From: Janthinobacterium sp. CG3
GTDB lineage: Bacteria; Pseudomonadota; Gammaproteobacteria; Burkholderiales; Burkholderiaceae_D
DNA length: 64,000 bases
Assembly (NCBI RefSeq): GCF_000344615.1
Contig: NZ_KB467824.1
Span: forward strand, 1,328,592-1,392,591
Direction of reading: 5' to 3'
The notes under the pieces are model-generated. The model was not told the origin of the DNA. It made no database searches and worked only from the letters and a program-made list of their open reading frames with translations. Below, piece by piece: positions 34,421 through 43,044 of the stretch. The translations under genes were made by a program, and so were the position numbers. Each line of letters begins with the position of its first letter. The stretch's first letter is position 1.

Positions 34421-35711
34421 ATTCAGTGGCGCTGCGATCGTTCTGATGGTCTGGGCCGGTGCCGCCGCTGCCCAGAGCATCGCACCGAGCAAGGCGATGC
34501 CGCTCGGTGGCGGGGCATCCTTGAGCTTGAGCGCCGAGGCTCGCTTGCGCTACGACAGCTACGAGAATGGCCAATCGACGAGCGGCAACGATTATCGGCA
34601 AGGGTTGCTGCGCGGCGTTGCGGGCGCTGATTTTCGCTGGAACCCCGCCTTGCGCGTCTATGGCGAGCTCGCCACGGGCCAGGTGGCGGGCCGCCGCAAC
34701 GCCGCTACCGCCAATTTTCAGAACGACGCTTCGTTGCAGCAATTATTCGTCGACACAAGGGGAAACCTCGGAGCGGCCGTGGTGGGCGTAGCGATCGGGC
34801 GCCAGGAGTTTGCCGACGGACCGCGACAACTGATTAGCTTGAGCGACGGTCCCAATCTCCATCGCAGCTGGAACGGCGCGCGTTTCTACGCCAACGGTGA
34901 GCAGGTTCGGGTAAACGTTTTCCAGCTACGCGCAACGCGGCTGCTGCGCGGCGCCTTCGACGAGGAGATCAATGGCGCCGAACGCCTGCGCGGAATCAAT
35001 GCCAGTCTGGTCGTCGCATCCGGCGGCGGAGCCAACACCTATCTTGACCCGTTCTGGATTCACAGCGAAAACCCGCACTTGCGCTTCGCCGGCCGCGTCG
35101 GTCTGGATGACCGCGACACCGTCGGCGCGCGCCTGTGGGGCCAGCGGGGCGACTTGCGCTTCGACTGGACACTGGCGCACCAGAGCGGCAAACACGTGAA
35201 TCGCGACCTCGATGCCTGGGGCCTGTTCGCGGTGCACAGCCTGGCGCTCTCTAACGAGGGCTGGAAGCCACGCCTGACGGCGCATATCGACCTCGCCTCC
35301 GGTGGCCGCGCCTCCGGCAGCGCCACGCTGAAGGGCTTCAACCAGCTCTATGCCAGTTCCAATTATCTCGGTGAGGGGCAGTTCCTCAGCCTGAGCAACC
35401 TGTTGATGCTTGCGCCGGGATTGGCCGTTTCGCCTACGCCACGGAGCCATCTCTCGGTCGAGTATGGCTTCGCGCGACGGCTGAAGGAGGGCGACGCGGC
35501 CTATGCAGGCGCAATGCGCGCCTATGCGGGTAGCCAGGACGTCCCGGGCCGCGAAATCGGCGGCCTGTTGCGCGCCGTCGGGACGTGGTCGGCCAGCGAC
35601 CATTTGACCTTGTTCTTGAATGTTGAGCGCCTCGTGGCCGGCGACGTGCTCAAGCGCGCGCAATACCCGTCGGGCGGCTACGCCTATATCGGCGCGACCT
35701 GGCGGTATTGA
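34407..35711 (+). CDS. Alginate-export-like outer-membrane beta-barrel protein
   Basis: This 434-aa protein has a signal peptide ending near AGAAAAQS and then alternating polar/aromatic strands typical of an 18-strand AlgE-like porin (LRYDSYENGQ, RVYGELATGQ, FDWTLAHQSGKHVNRDLDAW). It ends in YIGATWRY, with the aromatic C-terminal residue needed for outer-membrane insertion. The ATG at 34407 follows GGGAGG and begins inside the MFS gene, so translation is coupled. Despite the family name, nothing nearby makes alginate; a small-solute channel is as likely. Confidence 0.8.
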   Translation: MAPGKFSGAAIVLMVWAGAAAAQSIAPSKAMPLGGGASLSLSAEARLRYDSYENGQSTSGNDYRQGLLRGVAGADFRWNPALRVYGELATGQVAGRRNAATANFQNDASLQQLFVDTRGNLGAAVVGVAIGRQEFADGPRQLISLSDGPNLHRSWNGARFYANGEQVRVNVFQLRATRLLRGAFDEEINGAERLRGINASLVVASGGGANTYLDPFWIHSENPHLRFAGRVGLDDRDTVGARLWGQRGDLRFDWTLAHQSGKHVNRDLDAWGLFAVHSLALSNEGWKPRLTAHIDLASGGRASGSATLKGFNQLYASSNYLGEGQFLSLSNLLMLAPGLAVSPTPRSHLSVEYGFARRLKEGDAAYAGAMRAYAGSQDVPGREIGGLLRAVGTWSASDHLTLFLNVERLVAGDVLKRAQYPSGGYAYIGATWRY

Positions 35712-35720
35712 AGTCCGTGT

Positions 35721-36680
35721 TTAAACAGCCAAGTTGTTAATCTCTATGCGGGCCGTTTTGGCGATGTCGAAATGCCGGTGGATGTCCTCGATGGCCAAGT
35801 CCATCGCCGCCACGAACATGCTCATCACCGCGGTCGTGCTGTAGCCGGCGCGCTGGTACAGGCAGGTATGCAAGTGGGCGCCGGAATCGACCAGCCCGCG
35901 CCACGCCAGCGTGCCGTTGGCCACCTCCAGCGCGACGTTCTCGGGAATCAGAAAGCCGACGGCCTTGCCGCGCGCCACCAGGGTACGCGCCATCGCCACC
36001 GAATTGGTCTCGACCACCGGGCGGCCGCGGCTGGCCAGGCGCGGCTCGATGTGGCTGGCAACGCTGCTCAATTCCATATCCTGTGCCATCAAGGCCAGCG
36101 GGTAGTCGAGGCAATCGCGCAGGCGCAGCGGCGTCGCTTGCGCCGCCAACGGATGGCCGGGCGCCGTCACCACGCCCAGCCGCTGGGGCCAGGCCCGCAC
36201 TTCCACCACGCCTGGCGGTGGAACAGGACGCCGCAGGCAGTAGGCGACGTCGACCTCGCCGTTGGCGACCCAGCGCAGTAGCGTCTCGCCGTTGCCGGAG
36301 CGGACGTTGTAGCTGAGTCCGGGGTGGCTGTCCATCAGGCTGCCGATGATCTGGGGAATCAGGTTTTCGGCCGAGGAATGCGACACGCCGAGGTTGACGT
36401 GGCCGCGCCGCAATTGCCGCAAGTCCTCCACCTGGGCCAGCGCGTTGTCGAAGTCGCGCTGGCTGCGGCGCACCGCCGCCAGCATGATGTCGCCGGCGGA
36501 ACTTAACTGCATGCCGCTCGGCACCCGGTCGAAAAGCGGCACGCCGACCATTTTTTCCAGGTTCAAAATCTGCTGGTTGACCGCCGCCGCCGTCAAATGC
36601 AGGGACACGGCTGCCTTGCGCACGGAACCGCGTTGGGCGACTTCATCGAAACAGCGAAAGGATTGGCAGATGGCGGGCAT
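35721..36680 (-). CDS. LysR family transcriptional regulator
   Basis: This 319-aa protein has a LysR helix-turn-helix (residues about 19-43, RKAAVSLHLTAAAVNQQILNLE in outline) and a co-inducer domain starting near residue 90. It is divergent from the arylsulfotransferase-like gene and ABC importer, with a 116-bp shared control region holding a perfect inverted repeat. It probably activates that operon in response to a sulfur or aromatic compound; this is inference from context. Confidence 0.88.
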   Translation of the reverse strand: MPAICQSFRCFDEVAQRGSVRKAAVSLHLTAAAVNQQILNLEKMVGVPLFDRVPSGMQLSSAGDIMLAAVRRSQRDFDNALAQVEDLRQLRRGHVNLGVSHSSAENLIPQIIGSLMDSHPGLSYNVRSGNGETLLRWVANGEVDVAYCLRRPVPPPGVVEVRAWPQRLGVVTAPGHPLAAQATPLRLRDCLDYPLALMAQDMELSSVASHIEPRLASRGRPVVETNSVAMARTLVARGKAVGFLIPENVALEVANGTLAWRGLVDSGAHLHTCLYQRAGYSTTAVMSMFVAAMDLAIEDIHRHFDIAKTARIEINNLAV

Positions 36681-36685
36681 GGCTC

Positions 36686-36706
36686 GTGTCAGAAAATTTT
36701 TGACAC
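36686..36706. promoter_or_regulatory. Candidate LysR operator
   Basis: GTGTCA and TGACAC arms, 9 nt apart, begin 5 bp upstream of the LysR start codon. The right arm overlaps TTGACA (36700-36705), a possible -35 for the divergent operon, followed 17 nt later by AGCTAT. One bound regulator could therefore repress its own gene and act at the operon promoter. Confidence 0.6.
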
Positions 36707-36796
36707 TGTATCATAAATTATCAGCTATTCCTGACGCCGTGGCGGGACCTACAATTTGCCGGACACCTCATCCCACACCACAGCAGGAGTACGCAA

Positions 36797-37912
36797 TTGA
36801 ACAGCACCGTCGACCAAATTACCCAGCGCCGCCGCGGCGTCGGCTTGATTGCCCATGACGCCGCGCTCAGCGCCGGCGGCTACACGCTGATCGCGCCGCA
36901 GACCGACAACGGCAACGTCTACCTGATCGACATCGGCGGCAGTGTCGTCCATCAATGGAAAATGCCGCTGCGCCCGGGCCGGGCCGCCGTCATACTGCCG
37001 AACGGCAACATGGGCTATAACGGCAATCACGCCGACTCGGCGGAGCGCTACCCGGCATGGTCGTTGTGGCACGGCGGCGATTTTTCCGAAGTGACGCCGG
37101 ACGGCGAGGTGCTTTGGCACTACCAAGACCCCAGCCACCACCACGACGCGCGCTGGCTCGCCAACGGCAATTTGCTGTACGCCGCCTGCGCGCCGTTGCC
37201 GCTGGAGTTCGCCGGGCGGCTCATTGGCGGCAGCGCGCTGGCCGAGGGCGCCAGCAGCTACGGCGACGTGATCCGCGAAGTCAACCGCGCCGGCCAGATC
37301 GTTTGGGAATGGAAGGCATGGGAGCATCTGGAACCGGGCGACTTTCCGATCGACCCGGGCTTCGCCCGCAGCCATTGGCCGCTGGTTAACGGACTTGACG
37401 TGACGGCGCAGGGTTTGGTGCTGATGAGTCTGCGCACAACGTCCGGCATCATTGGCGTCGACAAGGCCAGCGGCAAGCCGGCGCTGCACATTCCGGCCGG
37501 GGTGGTGTCGCACCAGCACGCGCCGCAGGCCCTGTCCAACGGGAATATCCTGACTTTTGACAACGGCAACTTCCGCGCCGGCAAACATGTGGCGTTTTCG
37601 CGCGTGCTGGAAATCGATCCGGCCAGCAACGCCGTGGTCTGGTCGTACACCGACGAACTGGTCAACGCCTTCTATTCCGCCTATATGGGTAGCGCCCAGC
37701 GCCTGCCCAACGGCAACACGCATATCACCGAGTCGGCCACCGGGCGCCTGTTCGAAGTCACCCCCGCCGGCGAGGTGGTCTGGGAGTACGTGATTCCCTG
37801 GTTCGCCGAATATCCGGACGAGGCGGCGCGCAAGTATGTGCCGGGGCGGCAAAACAGCGTGTTCCAGACCTTCCGCTACAGCCGCGAGCAACTGCCGTGG
37901 CTGGCCGTATGA
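36797..37912 (+). CDS. Arylsulfotransferase-like protein (Arylsulfotran_2 type beta propeller)
   Basis: This 371-aa protein shows the repeated blade pattern of arylsulfotransferase-like propellers: LPNGNMGYNG, HDARWLANGNLLYA, HQHAPQALSNGNILTFDNG, RLPNGNTHITESATGRLFEVTPAG. The conserved His residues before the NGN loops are present. No signal peptide is seen, unlike periplasmic AssT enzymes. The start is a TTG with AGGAG 9 bp upstream. It overlaps the next gene by 4 bp (ATGA) and so belongs to an operon with an ABC importer of the sulfonate/nitrate/taurine class. A role in handling sulfated or sulfonated organics is an inference. Confidence 0.78.
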   Translation: MNSTVDQITQRRRGVGLIAHDAALSAGGYTLIAPQTDNGNVYLIDIGGSVVHQWKMPLRPGRAAVILPNGNMGYNGNHADSAERYPAWSLWHGGDFSEVTPDGEVLWHYQDPSHHHDARWLANGNLLYAACAPLPLEFAGRLIGGSALAEGASSYGDVIREVNRAGQIVWEWKAWEHLEPGDFPIDPGFARSHWPLVNGLDVTAQGLVLMSLRTTSGIIGVDKASGKPALHIPAGVVSHQHAPQALSNGNILTFDNGNFRAGKHVAFSRVLEIDPASNAVVWSYTDELVNAFYSAYMGSAQRLPNGNTHITESATGRLFEVTPAGEVVWEYVIPWFAEYPDEAARKYVPGRQNSVFQTFRYSREQLPWLAV

Positions 37913-38874
37913 AGCGGCTCGCCATCGCCATCGCCATGGCCGCCGGCGTGCTCGTCGGCGCCCCCGCCGCCGCGCAGCAGTTGGCACCGCCGCAGCAGGT
38001 CAAAATCCTGCTGAACTGGTTCGCGCAGCCGGACCATGCCGGTTATTGGCAGGCGCAACGGGACAAGCTGGGGCGCGCGGACGGCATCGCCATCAGCGTC
38101 GTGCAGGGCGGCCCGAAAATCCAGACCATCCCGCAGGTCGCCGCCGGCCAGGCCGAGTTTGGCATCGGCAATGCCGACGACGTGTTGCTGGCGCGGCTGC
38201 GCGGGGCGCCGGTGCGCGCCGTGTTCGCCCATCTCGACCATGTGCCGTATGCGCTGGTGTACCACGCCGGCGCGGCGGAGGCGTCGATCCAGCAGCTGCG
38301 CCAGCGCACCTTTTCGGTCAACATCGGCAGCGCCTACTGGGAATGGGCCAAGAAGCAATACCGGCTCGGCGCCACGCGCGACATTCCGGTAACGGGCGAC
38401 TTGGGTCTGTTTCGCAGCGATACGAACATCGTGCAGCAAGGTTATTCGCTGTACTTACCGGCGCGCATGGCGGCCGCCGGCGTGCCGGTGCGCCAAATCA
38501 AGCTGGCGGCGCTGGGATACCGGCCCTACGCCGTGCTGTTTACCACCGATGCGATGATCAAGAACAATCCGGCGCTGGTCCGGGCCACCATCGCCGCGGT
38601 GCGGCAGGGTTGGAACACCTACCTGCGCCAGCCGGACGGCGTCAAGCCGATGCTCACGGCCATGAATCCGCAGATATCGCCGGCGCTCTACGATAGCGCC
38701 AGCAAGGAAATCCGCGCCACGCTGGCGCCGGCCGACCTCGGCCAACTCGGTTGCATGAGCCCGGCCCGCTGGCGCGAACTGGCCGCGCAACTGCGCAGTG
38801 TGCATTTCCTGCCGGCGGGCTTTGACGAGTCGCTGGCTTACGACCGCAGCTTCATTGCCGGATGCCCAACATGA
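37909..38874 (+). CDS. ABC transporter periplasmic substrate-binding protein (NMT1/SsuA type)
   Basis: This 321-aa protein has a signal peptide (MKRLAIAIAMAAGVLVGAPA, cleaved near AAAQQ) and a solute-binding fold related to nitrate, sulfonate and thiamine-precursor receptors: KILLNWFAQPDHAGYWQAQ and KIQTIPQVAAGQAEFGIGNAD. The ATG overlaps the arylsulfotransferase-like stop. Together with the following ATPase and permease it forms a full importer. The ligand is unknown; sulfonates, sulfate esters or a pyrimidine precursor are candidates. Confidence 0.88.
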   Translation: MKRLAIAIAMAAGVLVGAPAAAQQLAPPQQVKILLNWFAQPDHAGYWQAQRDKLGRADGIAISVVQGGPKIQTIPQVAAGQAEFGIGNADDVLLARLRGAPVRAVFAHLDHVPYALVYHAGAAEASIQQLRQRTFSVNIGSAYWEWAKKQYRLGATRDIPVTGDLGLFRSDTNIVQQGYSLYLPARMAAAGVPVRQIKLAALGYRPYAVLFTTDAMIKNNPALVRATIAAVRQGWNTYLRQPDGVKPMLTAMNPQISPALYDSASKEIRATLAPADLGQLGCMSPARWRELAAQLRSVHFLPAGFDESLAYDRSFIAGCPT

Positions 38875-39617
38875 GCGGCGGGGCGGAAATTGTCCTGTCG
38901 GGCATATCGAAGCGCTACGATAACGGCGTCGAGGCGCTCGCCGACATCGACATCACGCTGCGCGCCGGCAGCTTCACGTCCATCGTCGGCCCGTCCGGCT
39001 GCGGCAAGTCGAGCCTGCTGCGCATCGTCGCCGGCCTGGTCGCCCCCAGCAGCGGGCATTGCCGGCGCGGCGACGGTGCGCAGCCGGCGTTCGTCTTCCA
39101 GGAGGCGGCGCTGCTACCGTGGCGCAACGTCGAGCGCAACGCCCAATTACTGATGGAACTGGCGGCTTGCCGGCCCGAGCAGATGCGGCAACGCGTCGCC
39201 GAAGTGCTGCAACTGGTCGGACTGGCCGGTTTCGAACGGGCTTATCCGCACCAGTTATCGGGCGGCATGCGCATGCGCCTGTCGCTGGCGCGCGCGCTGG
39301 CCTTGCGGCCCGACCTGCTGTTGCTCGACGAGCCGCTGGCGGCGGTCGACGAGTTGACCCGCGACGTGCTGCAGGAAGAGTTGTCGCGGATGTGGCGGCA
39401 GGGCGGCTTTACCGGCGTGCTGGTGACCCACAATGTGCACGAGGCGGTCTACTTGTCGACCCGGGTGCTGGTGATGTCACCGCGACCCGGCCGCATCGTC
39501 GACGTGATCGACGTGCCGTTCCCGTTCCCGCGCGCGCCGGAGCTGCGCGCCACGCCGGCGTTCGCGCAATTGACGGGGCGGGTCAGCGCCGCCCTGCGCC
39601 AACCCACCACTATATAA
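38871..39617 (+). CDS. ABC transporter ATP-binding protein (SsuB/TauB type)
   Basis: This 248-aa ATPase has Walker A GPSGCGKSS near residue 41, the Q-loop VFQEAALLPW, signature LSGGMRMR near 127 and Walker B LLLLDEPLAAVD near 150, followed by VTHNVHEAV. It energises the importer made with the preceding binding protein and the following permease. ATG 38871 gives the 4-bp overlap (ATGA) with the upstream gene; an ATG three codons earlier (38862) is an alternative. Confidence 0.92.
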   Translation: MSGGAEIVLSGISKRYDNGVEALADIDITLRAGSFTSIVGPSGCGKSSLLRIVAGLVAPSSGHCRRGDGAQPAFVFQEAALLPWRNVERNAQLLMELAACRPEQMRQRVAEVLQLVGLAGFERAYPHQLSGGMRMRLSLARALALRPDLLLLDEPLAAVDELTRDVLQEELSRMWRQGGFTGVLVTHNVHEAVYLSTRVLVMSPRPGRIVDVIDVPFPFPRAPELRATPAFAQLTGRVSAALRQPTTI

Positions 39618-39627
39618 GAAGGCGCCC

Positions 39628-40428
39628 ATGCTCCACCGTCCCCCTTCCGCCGCCGCACTGGCCGCCCACGTTTTGCCGGCGCTAAGCGTGGCCGTGCTCG
39701 CCTTCGGGCTATGGCAACTACTCAGCAGCACCGTCTACCAGGGCAGGGGCTACCTGCTGCCCGCGCCGCTTGAGGTGGCGGCGGCGGTCGGCGAGCACGC
39801 CGGCGTGCTCGCTTCTGCAACCTTGGCGACGCTGAAGGAGGCGCTGTTCGGCTACGCGCTGGCCGTCGTGCTCGGCGTCGCGCTGGCCGCGCTGATGAGC
39901 CAGTCGCGTTTAATCGAGCGCAGCATCTATCCGTACGCGGTGCTGCTGCAAACCGTGCCGGTGGTGGCGGTCGCGCCCTTGATCGTCCTCTGGTGCGGCT
40001 ACAACGAGCGCTCGGTGGTCTTGATCAGCCTGATCATGTCGTTGTTCCCCATCGTCAATAACACCTTGCTGGGGCTGCGCTCGACGTCGCGCAATCTGAC
40101 CGAGCTGTTCGCACTGCACGGGGCCAGCCGCTGGACGGTGTTTCGCAAGCTGCGCCTGCCGGCGGCGCTGCCGCACACCATCGCCGGGCTGCGCATCTCG
40201 GCCGGGCTGTCGGTGGTCGGCGCCATCGTCGGCGAATTCATCATCGGCTCGGGCAACGAACAGGGCGGCCTGGGCGTGCAGATCGTCTTTGCCCAGGGAC
40301 GGATGTATACCGCGCTGCTGTTTGCCGAGGTGATCGCGGCCACCATGCTGGGTTTCCTGTTGTTCGCCACGGTCAGCGGCGCCGGCCGCCTGCTGCTGCG
40401 GCATCGGGATGAACCCAGCGCCGCGTAG
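39628..40428 (+). CDS. ABC transporter permease (SsuC/TauC type)
   Basis: This 266-aa membrane protein has about six transmembrane helices and the binding-protein-dependent permease loop ELFALHGASRWTVFRKLRLPAALPH in outline (residues about 158-182), which contacts the ATPase. It completes the LysR-controlled operon of arylsulfotransferase-like protein, binding protein and ATPase. The start is 10 bp after the ATPase stop with AAGAAGG upstream. Confidence 0.92.
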   Translation: MLHRPPSAAALAAHVLPALSVAVLAFGLWQLLSSTVYQGRGYLLPAPLEVAAAVGEHAGVLASATLATLKEALFGYALAVVLGVALAALMSQSRLIERSIYPYAVLLQTVPVVAVAPLIVLWCGYNERSVVLISLIMSLFPIVNNTLLGLRSTSRNLTELFALHGASRWTVFRKLRLPAALPHTIAGLRISAGLSVVGAIVGEFIIGSGNEQGGLGVQIVFAQGRMYTALLFAEVIAATMLGFLLFATVSGAGRLLLRHRDEPSAA

Positions 40429-40451
40429 CTGGAATATGACAAAATGGCGGA

Positions 40452-41459
40452 ATGCCGTCAAAATACCCGCCCCCAGTTTCCACCACCAGCCTGAACGTTC
40501 CGGTCAACACGGCGGCGCTGCCGGTTGACGCCGAGAGCGCCGCCCGCCACCGCGCTTTGCTGGCCGCCGCCACGTCGGACAACACCCGCCGCGCCTACCG
40601 CTCGGCGGTCCGGCATTTCCAGCGGTGGGGCGGCGCCTTGCCGAGCGACGAGGCCAGTCTGATCCGCTATCTGCTGGCCTGCGCCGGCGAACTCAATGCG
40701 CGCACCATCGCGTTGCGGCTGACGGCGCTGTCGCAGTGGCATGTGCAACAAGGCTTTGCCGACCCGGCCTCGACGCCGACGGTGCGCAAGACGCTGGCCG
40801 GCATCCGGCGCGTGCACGGCAAACCAAAACAGAAAGCCAAAGCGCTGCCGCTGGAAGACCTGGAATTGATCGTTGCGCAACTGGCCGGCCTCGACACCTT
40901 GAAAGCCAAGCGCGACAGCGCCTTGTTGCAGATCGCTTACTTTGGCGGCTTCCGGCGCAGCGAAATCGTCAGCCTCGACGTGTCGCATCTAGCGTGGGAG
41001 CGCGAGGGCCTAGTCATCACGCTGCCGCGCTCGAAAACCGACCAGCAAGGGGAGGGCATCGTCAAGGCGATACCGTTTGGCGACGGCGCCTGCTGCCCGG
41101 CCCGGGCGCTGCGGGTCTGGCTGGCGGCGGCCGGCATCGCATCGGGGCCGCTGTTTCGCCCGCTGAATCAATGGGGCCACTTGGGCGAACGCGCGCTTGG
41201 CGAAGGCAGTGTCAACGCCATCCTGGAAGCCGGCGCCACGCTGGCGCTGCTTGACTACGTGCCGCAACTGTCGAGCCACAGCCTGCGGCGCGGCATGGCC
41301 ACCAGCGCGCACCGCGCCGGCGCCAGCTTTCGCGATATCAAGCGCCAGGGTGGCTGGCGCCACGACGGCACCGTCCACGGTTACATCGAGGAAGCCGCGC
41401 AATTCGAGGAAAACGCCGCGCTGAGCCTGTTGCGGCGGCGGCCGGTAAAAGTTGGCTGA
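40452..41459 (+). CDS. Tyrosine recombinase / phage-type integrase
   Basis: This 335-aa protein has an N-terminal core-binding domain (TSDNTRRAYRSAVRHFQRWGG) and a catalytic domain with Arg in FRRSEIVSLD, HSLRRG, GGWR and the nucleophile Tyr in GTVHGYI (near residue 317). All catalytic residues appear intact. It lies just after the importer operon. No attachment site, repeat pair or phage gene was found nearby, so it may be a resident recombinase rather than the integrase of an island still present here. Confidence 0.9.
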   Translation: MPSKYPPPVSTTSLNVPVNTAALPVDAESAARHRALLAAATSDNTRRAYRSAVRHFQRWGGALPSDEASLIRYLLACAGELNARTIALRLTALSQWHVQQGFADPASTPTVRKTLAGIRRVHGKPKQKAKALPLEDLELIVAQLAGLDTLKAKRDSALLQIAYFGGFRRSEIVSLDVSHLAWEREGLVITLPRSKTDQQGEGIVKAIPFGDGACCPARALRVWLAAAGIASGPLFRPLNQWGHLGERALGEGSVNAILEAGATLALLDYVPQLSSHSLRRGMATSAHRAGASFRDIKRQGGWRHDGTVHGYIEEAAQFEENAALSLLRRRPVKVG

Positions 41460-41498
41460 CATAGCCAAACCAAGGGCAAGGGCTTGCCGGCGACGTGC

Positions 41499-41993
41499 CT
41501 ATTCCGTTTTTTGCAACAGCAGTTGCCAATAGCCGACGTCGATCCAGCGGTCGAATTTGCGGCCGACGTCCTTGAAATGGCCCACTTTTTCGAAGCCGAG
41601 TCTTTCATGCAGCGTCACGCTGGCGCTGTTCTCCAGGGAGATACCGCCCAGCACCGTATGGACCCCGAGAGTGCGCAGGCGTTCGATCAAGGTCTGGTAC
41701 AGGCGCGCGCCGATTCCCAGTCCCGGGTGTCGGTGCGACACGTAAACCGTGCTTTCGACTGAAAACCGGTAGGCGCTGCGGGCCCGCCACGGCGTGGCGT
41801 AGGCGAAACCGGCGACGCGGCCGTCGTCCTCGCAGACATACCAGGGCAGGCTTGCGGACACATCTTTGATGCGTCGCGCCATTTCCTCGTCCTCGACCGG
41901 GACCTCCTCGAAGGTGATGGTGCTGGTGCGAACGTAATGGTTATAAATTGCACAAATGGCGGGCGCGTCGGCGGGGGTGGCAAGTCGAATCAT
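41499..41993 (-). CDS. GNAT N-acetyltransferase, phosphinothricin acetyltransferase (PAT/bar) family
   Basis: This 164-aa enzyme begins with the PAT-family pattern (IRLATPADAPAICAIYNHYV, then TFEEVP) and has the acetyl-CoA loop HPGLGIGARL near residue 93 and the late GFEKVGHFKDVGRKFDRWID. Members acetylate phosphinothricin or methionine-sulfoximine-like substrates. It is convergent with the recombinase gene and stands alone. Substrate is not proven. Confidence 0.88.
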   Translation of the reverse strand: MIRLATPADAPAICAIYNHYVRTSTITFEEVPVEDEEMARRIKDVSASLPWYVCEDDGRVAGFAYATPWRARSAYRFSVESTVYVSHRHPGLGIGARLYQTLIERLRTLGVHTVLGGISLENSASVTLHERLGFEKVGHFKDVGRKFDRWIDVGYWQLLLQKTE

Positions 41994-42097
41994 GGCGTTG
42001 ATTGGCGGCGGTCAGAGAGCGTTATGGCGATGGAACACCGCCGTGCCGGAGTGGCGAAATTGCTAATAGTTACAATAATAATACAACGACGAAAAAC

Positions 42098-42128
42098 GTG
42101 GCGCAGCCCTGCCGAAGGTCGGCGCCAC
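42098..42128. repeat. Imperfect hairpin between GNAT promoter and SDR gene end
   Basis: GTGGCGC at one end pairs with GCGCCAC at the other, with an interrupted inner stem around CCTGCCGAAGG. It lies about 60 bp beyond the SDR stop codon on that gene's side, so it may help end transcription, or be one more extragenic repeat. Confidence 0.4.
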
Positions 42129-42187
42129 AGCGTTGCTTGGCAAACGCGGCGGCATCCGCGTCCGCCAAATGCTAGCGTCCAATCTAC

Positions 42188-42967
42188 CTAATAGCTGTTG
42201 CGGCCCGCCATCACGCCGCCGTCGACGTCCCACACCGCGCCGGTGATCCAGGAGGCGTCATCCGACAGCAGGAAGGCGACGGCGCGCGCGACGTCCACCG
42301 GCGTGCCGATGCGGCCCAGCGGATGGAAGGAATTGAAACCCTGCAAGGCGGCGTGTACTTGCTCTTTCGCAATAAAAGCCTCGTAGACTGGCGTTTCCAC
42401 CACCGCCGGCGAGACCGCGTTGACGCGGATGCCCTTGTCGGCAAGTTCCATCGCCGCGTGCTGGGTCAGCGCGTGGATGCCGGCCTTGGCCATGGAGTAA
42501 GCCGACGACGGCGTCGCCGCAATCGCTTGCTTGGCCCACATTGAGCCGATGTTGACGATCGCGCCCGGCTGCGCCGTCGCCACCAGGTTGGCGGCCACGG
42601 TTTGCGTGATGAAAAACAGGGCGCGGTTCAGCGCGTGATAGGTGTCGAAGTCGGCCGGCGTGTGCTCCAGATAAGGTTTCGGACTGAATACGCCGGCGGC
42701 GTTCACCAGCAGATTGACGTCGCGGTGCTCGCTGCGCAGCGCTGCCAGCAGACGGCTCAGGTCGGCGTCATTGGCCAGGTCGGCAAGCAGGGTCTCGACC
42801 CCGCCCAGTTCGGACAGCTCGGCGCGCGCCGCCGCCGCCTTGTCGGCGTTGCGCCCGACCAATACCACGGCGCCGCCGCCTTGCAGGACCAAGCGTGCCG
42901 TGGCCAAGCCGATGCCGCTGGTGCCGCCAACGACAAGTAATTTTTTCCCGGAAAAAATGCTGTTCAT
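42188..42967 (-). CDS. Short-chain dehydrogenase/reductase (SDR)
   Basis: This 259-aa classical SDR has the NAD(P) motif GGTSGIGLA (residues 14-22), NAAG near 92, catalytic Ser in NIGSMW and the YSMAK catalytic pair (Tyr near 157). It ends with [13 protein letters not shown], usual for the class. A candidate TetR operator lies 14 bp before its start and is nearly identical to one before the upstream TetR gene. The substrate is unknown; TetR-SDR pairs often handle a xenobiotic alcohol or ketone. Confidence 0.93.
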   Translation of the reverse strand: MNSIFSGKKLLVVGGTSGIGLATARLVLQGGGAVVLVGRNADKAAAARAELSELGGVETLLADLANDADLSRLLAALRSEHRDVNLLVNAAGVFSPKPYLEHTPADFDTYHALNRALFFITQTVAANLVATAQPGAIVNIGSMWAKQAIAATPSSAYSMAKAGIHALTQHAAMELADKGIRVNAVSPAVVETPVYEAFIAKEQVHAALQGFNSFHPLGRIGTPVDVARAVAFLLSDDASWITGAVWDVDGGVMAGRNSY

Positions 42968-42980
42968 GATTTCTTTCTCT

Positions 42981-42997
42981 ACCTACTAGTTGGTAGG
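42981..42997 (-). promoter_or_regulatory. Candidate TetR operator before the SDR gene
   Basis: ACCTACTAGTTGGTAGG, a palindrome centred on ACTAGT. Sixteen of its 17 bases match the site at 43668-43684 before the TetR gene. Confidence 0.75.
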
Positions 42998-43007
42998 ATG
43001 TGAATGC

Positions 43008-43031
43008 AAAAAAATGCCGGCGCAAGCCGGC
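43008..43031 (-). terminator. Intrinsic terminator of the TetR gene
   Basis: Reading the minus strand, GCCGGC, a 4-nt loop and GCCGGC are followed by A and seven Ts. It starts 14 bp after the TetR stop codon and separates it from the SDR gene's own promoter region. Confidence 0.8.
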
Positions 43032-43044
43032 GGCTATGCCGGCC

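Noticed and set aside
40452-41459. Genomic island integrated by the tyrosine recombinase
   Set aside because: No tRNA gene, direct-repeat pair or phage genes were found on either side.
41475-41488. Hairpin GGCAAG-GG-CTTGCC between recombinase and GNAT genes
   Set aside because: The two-base loop is too tight for the full stem and no T-run follows.
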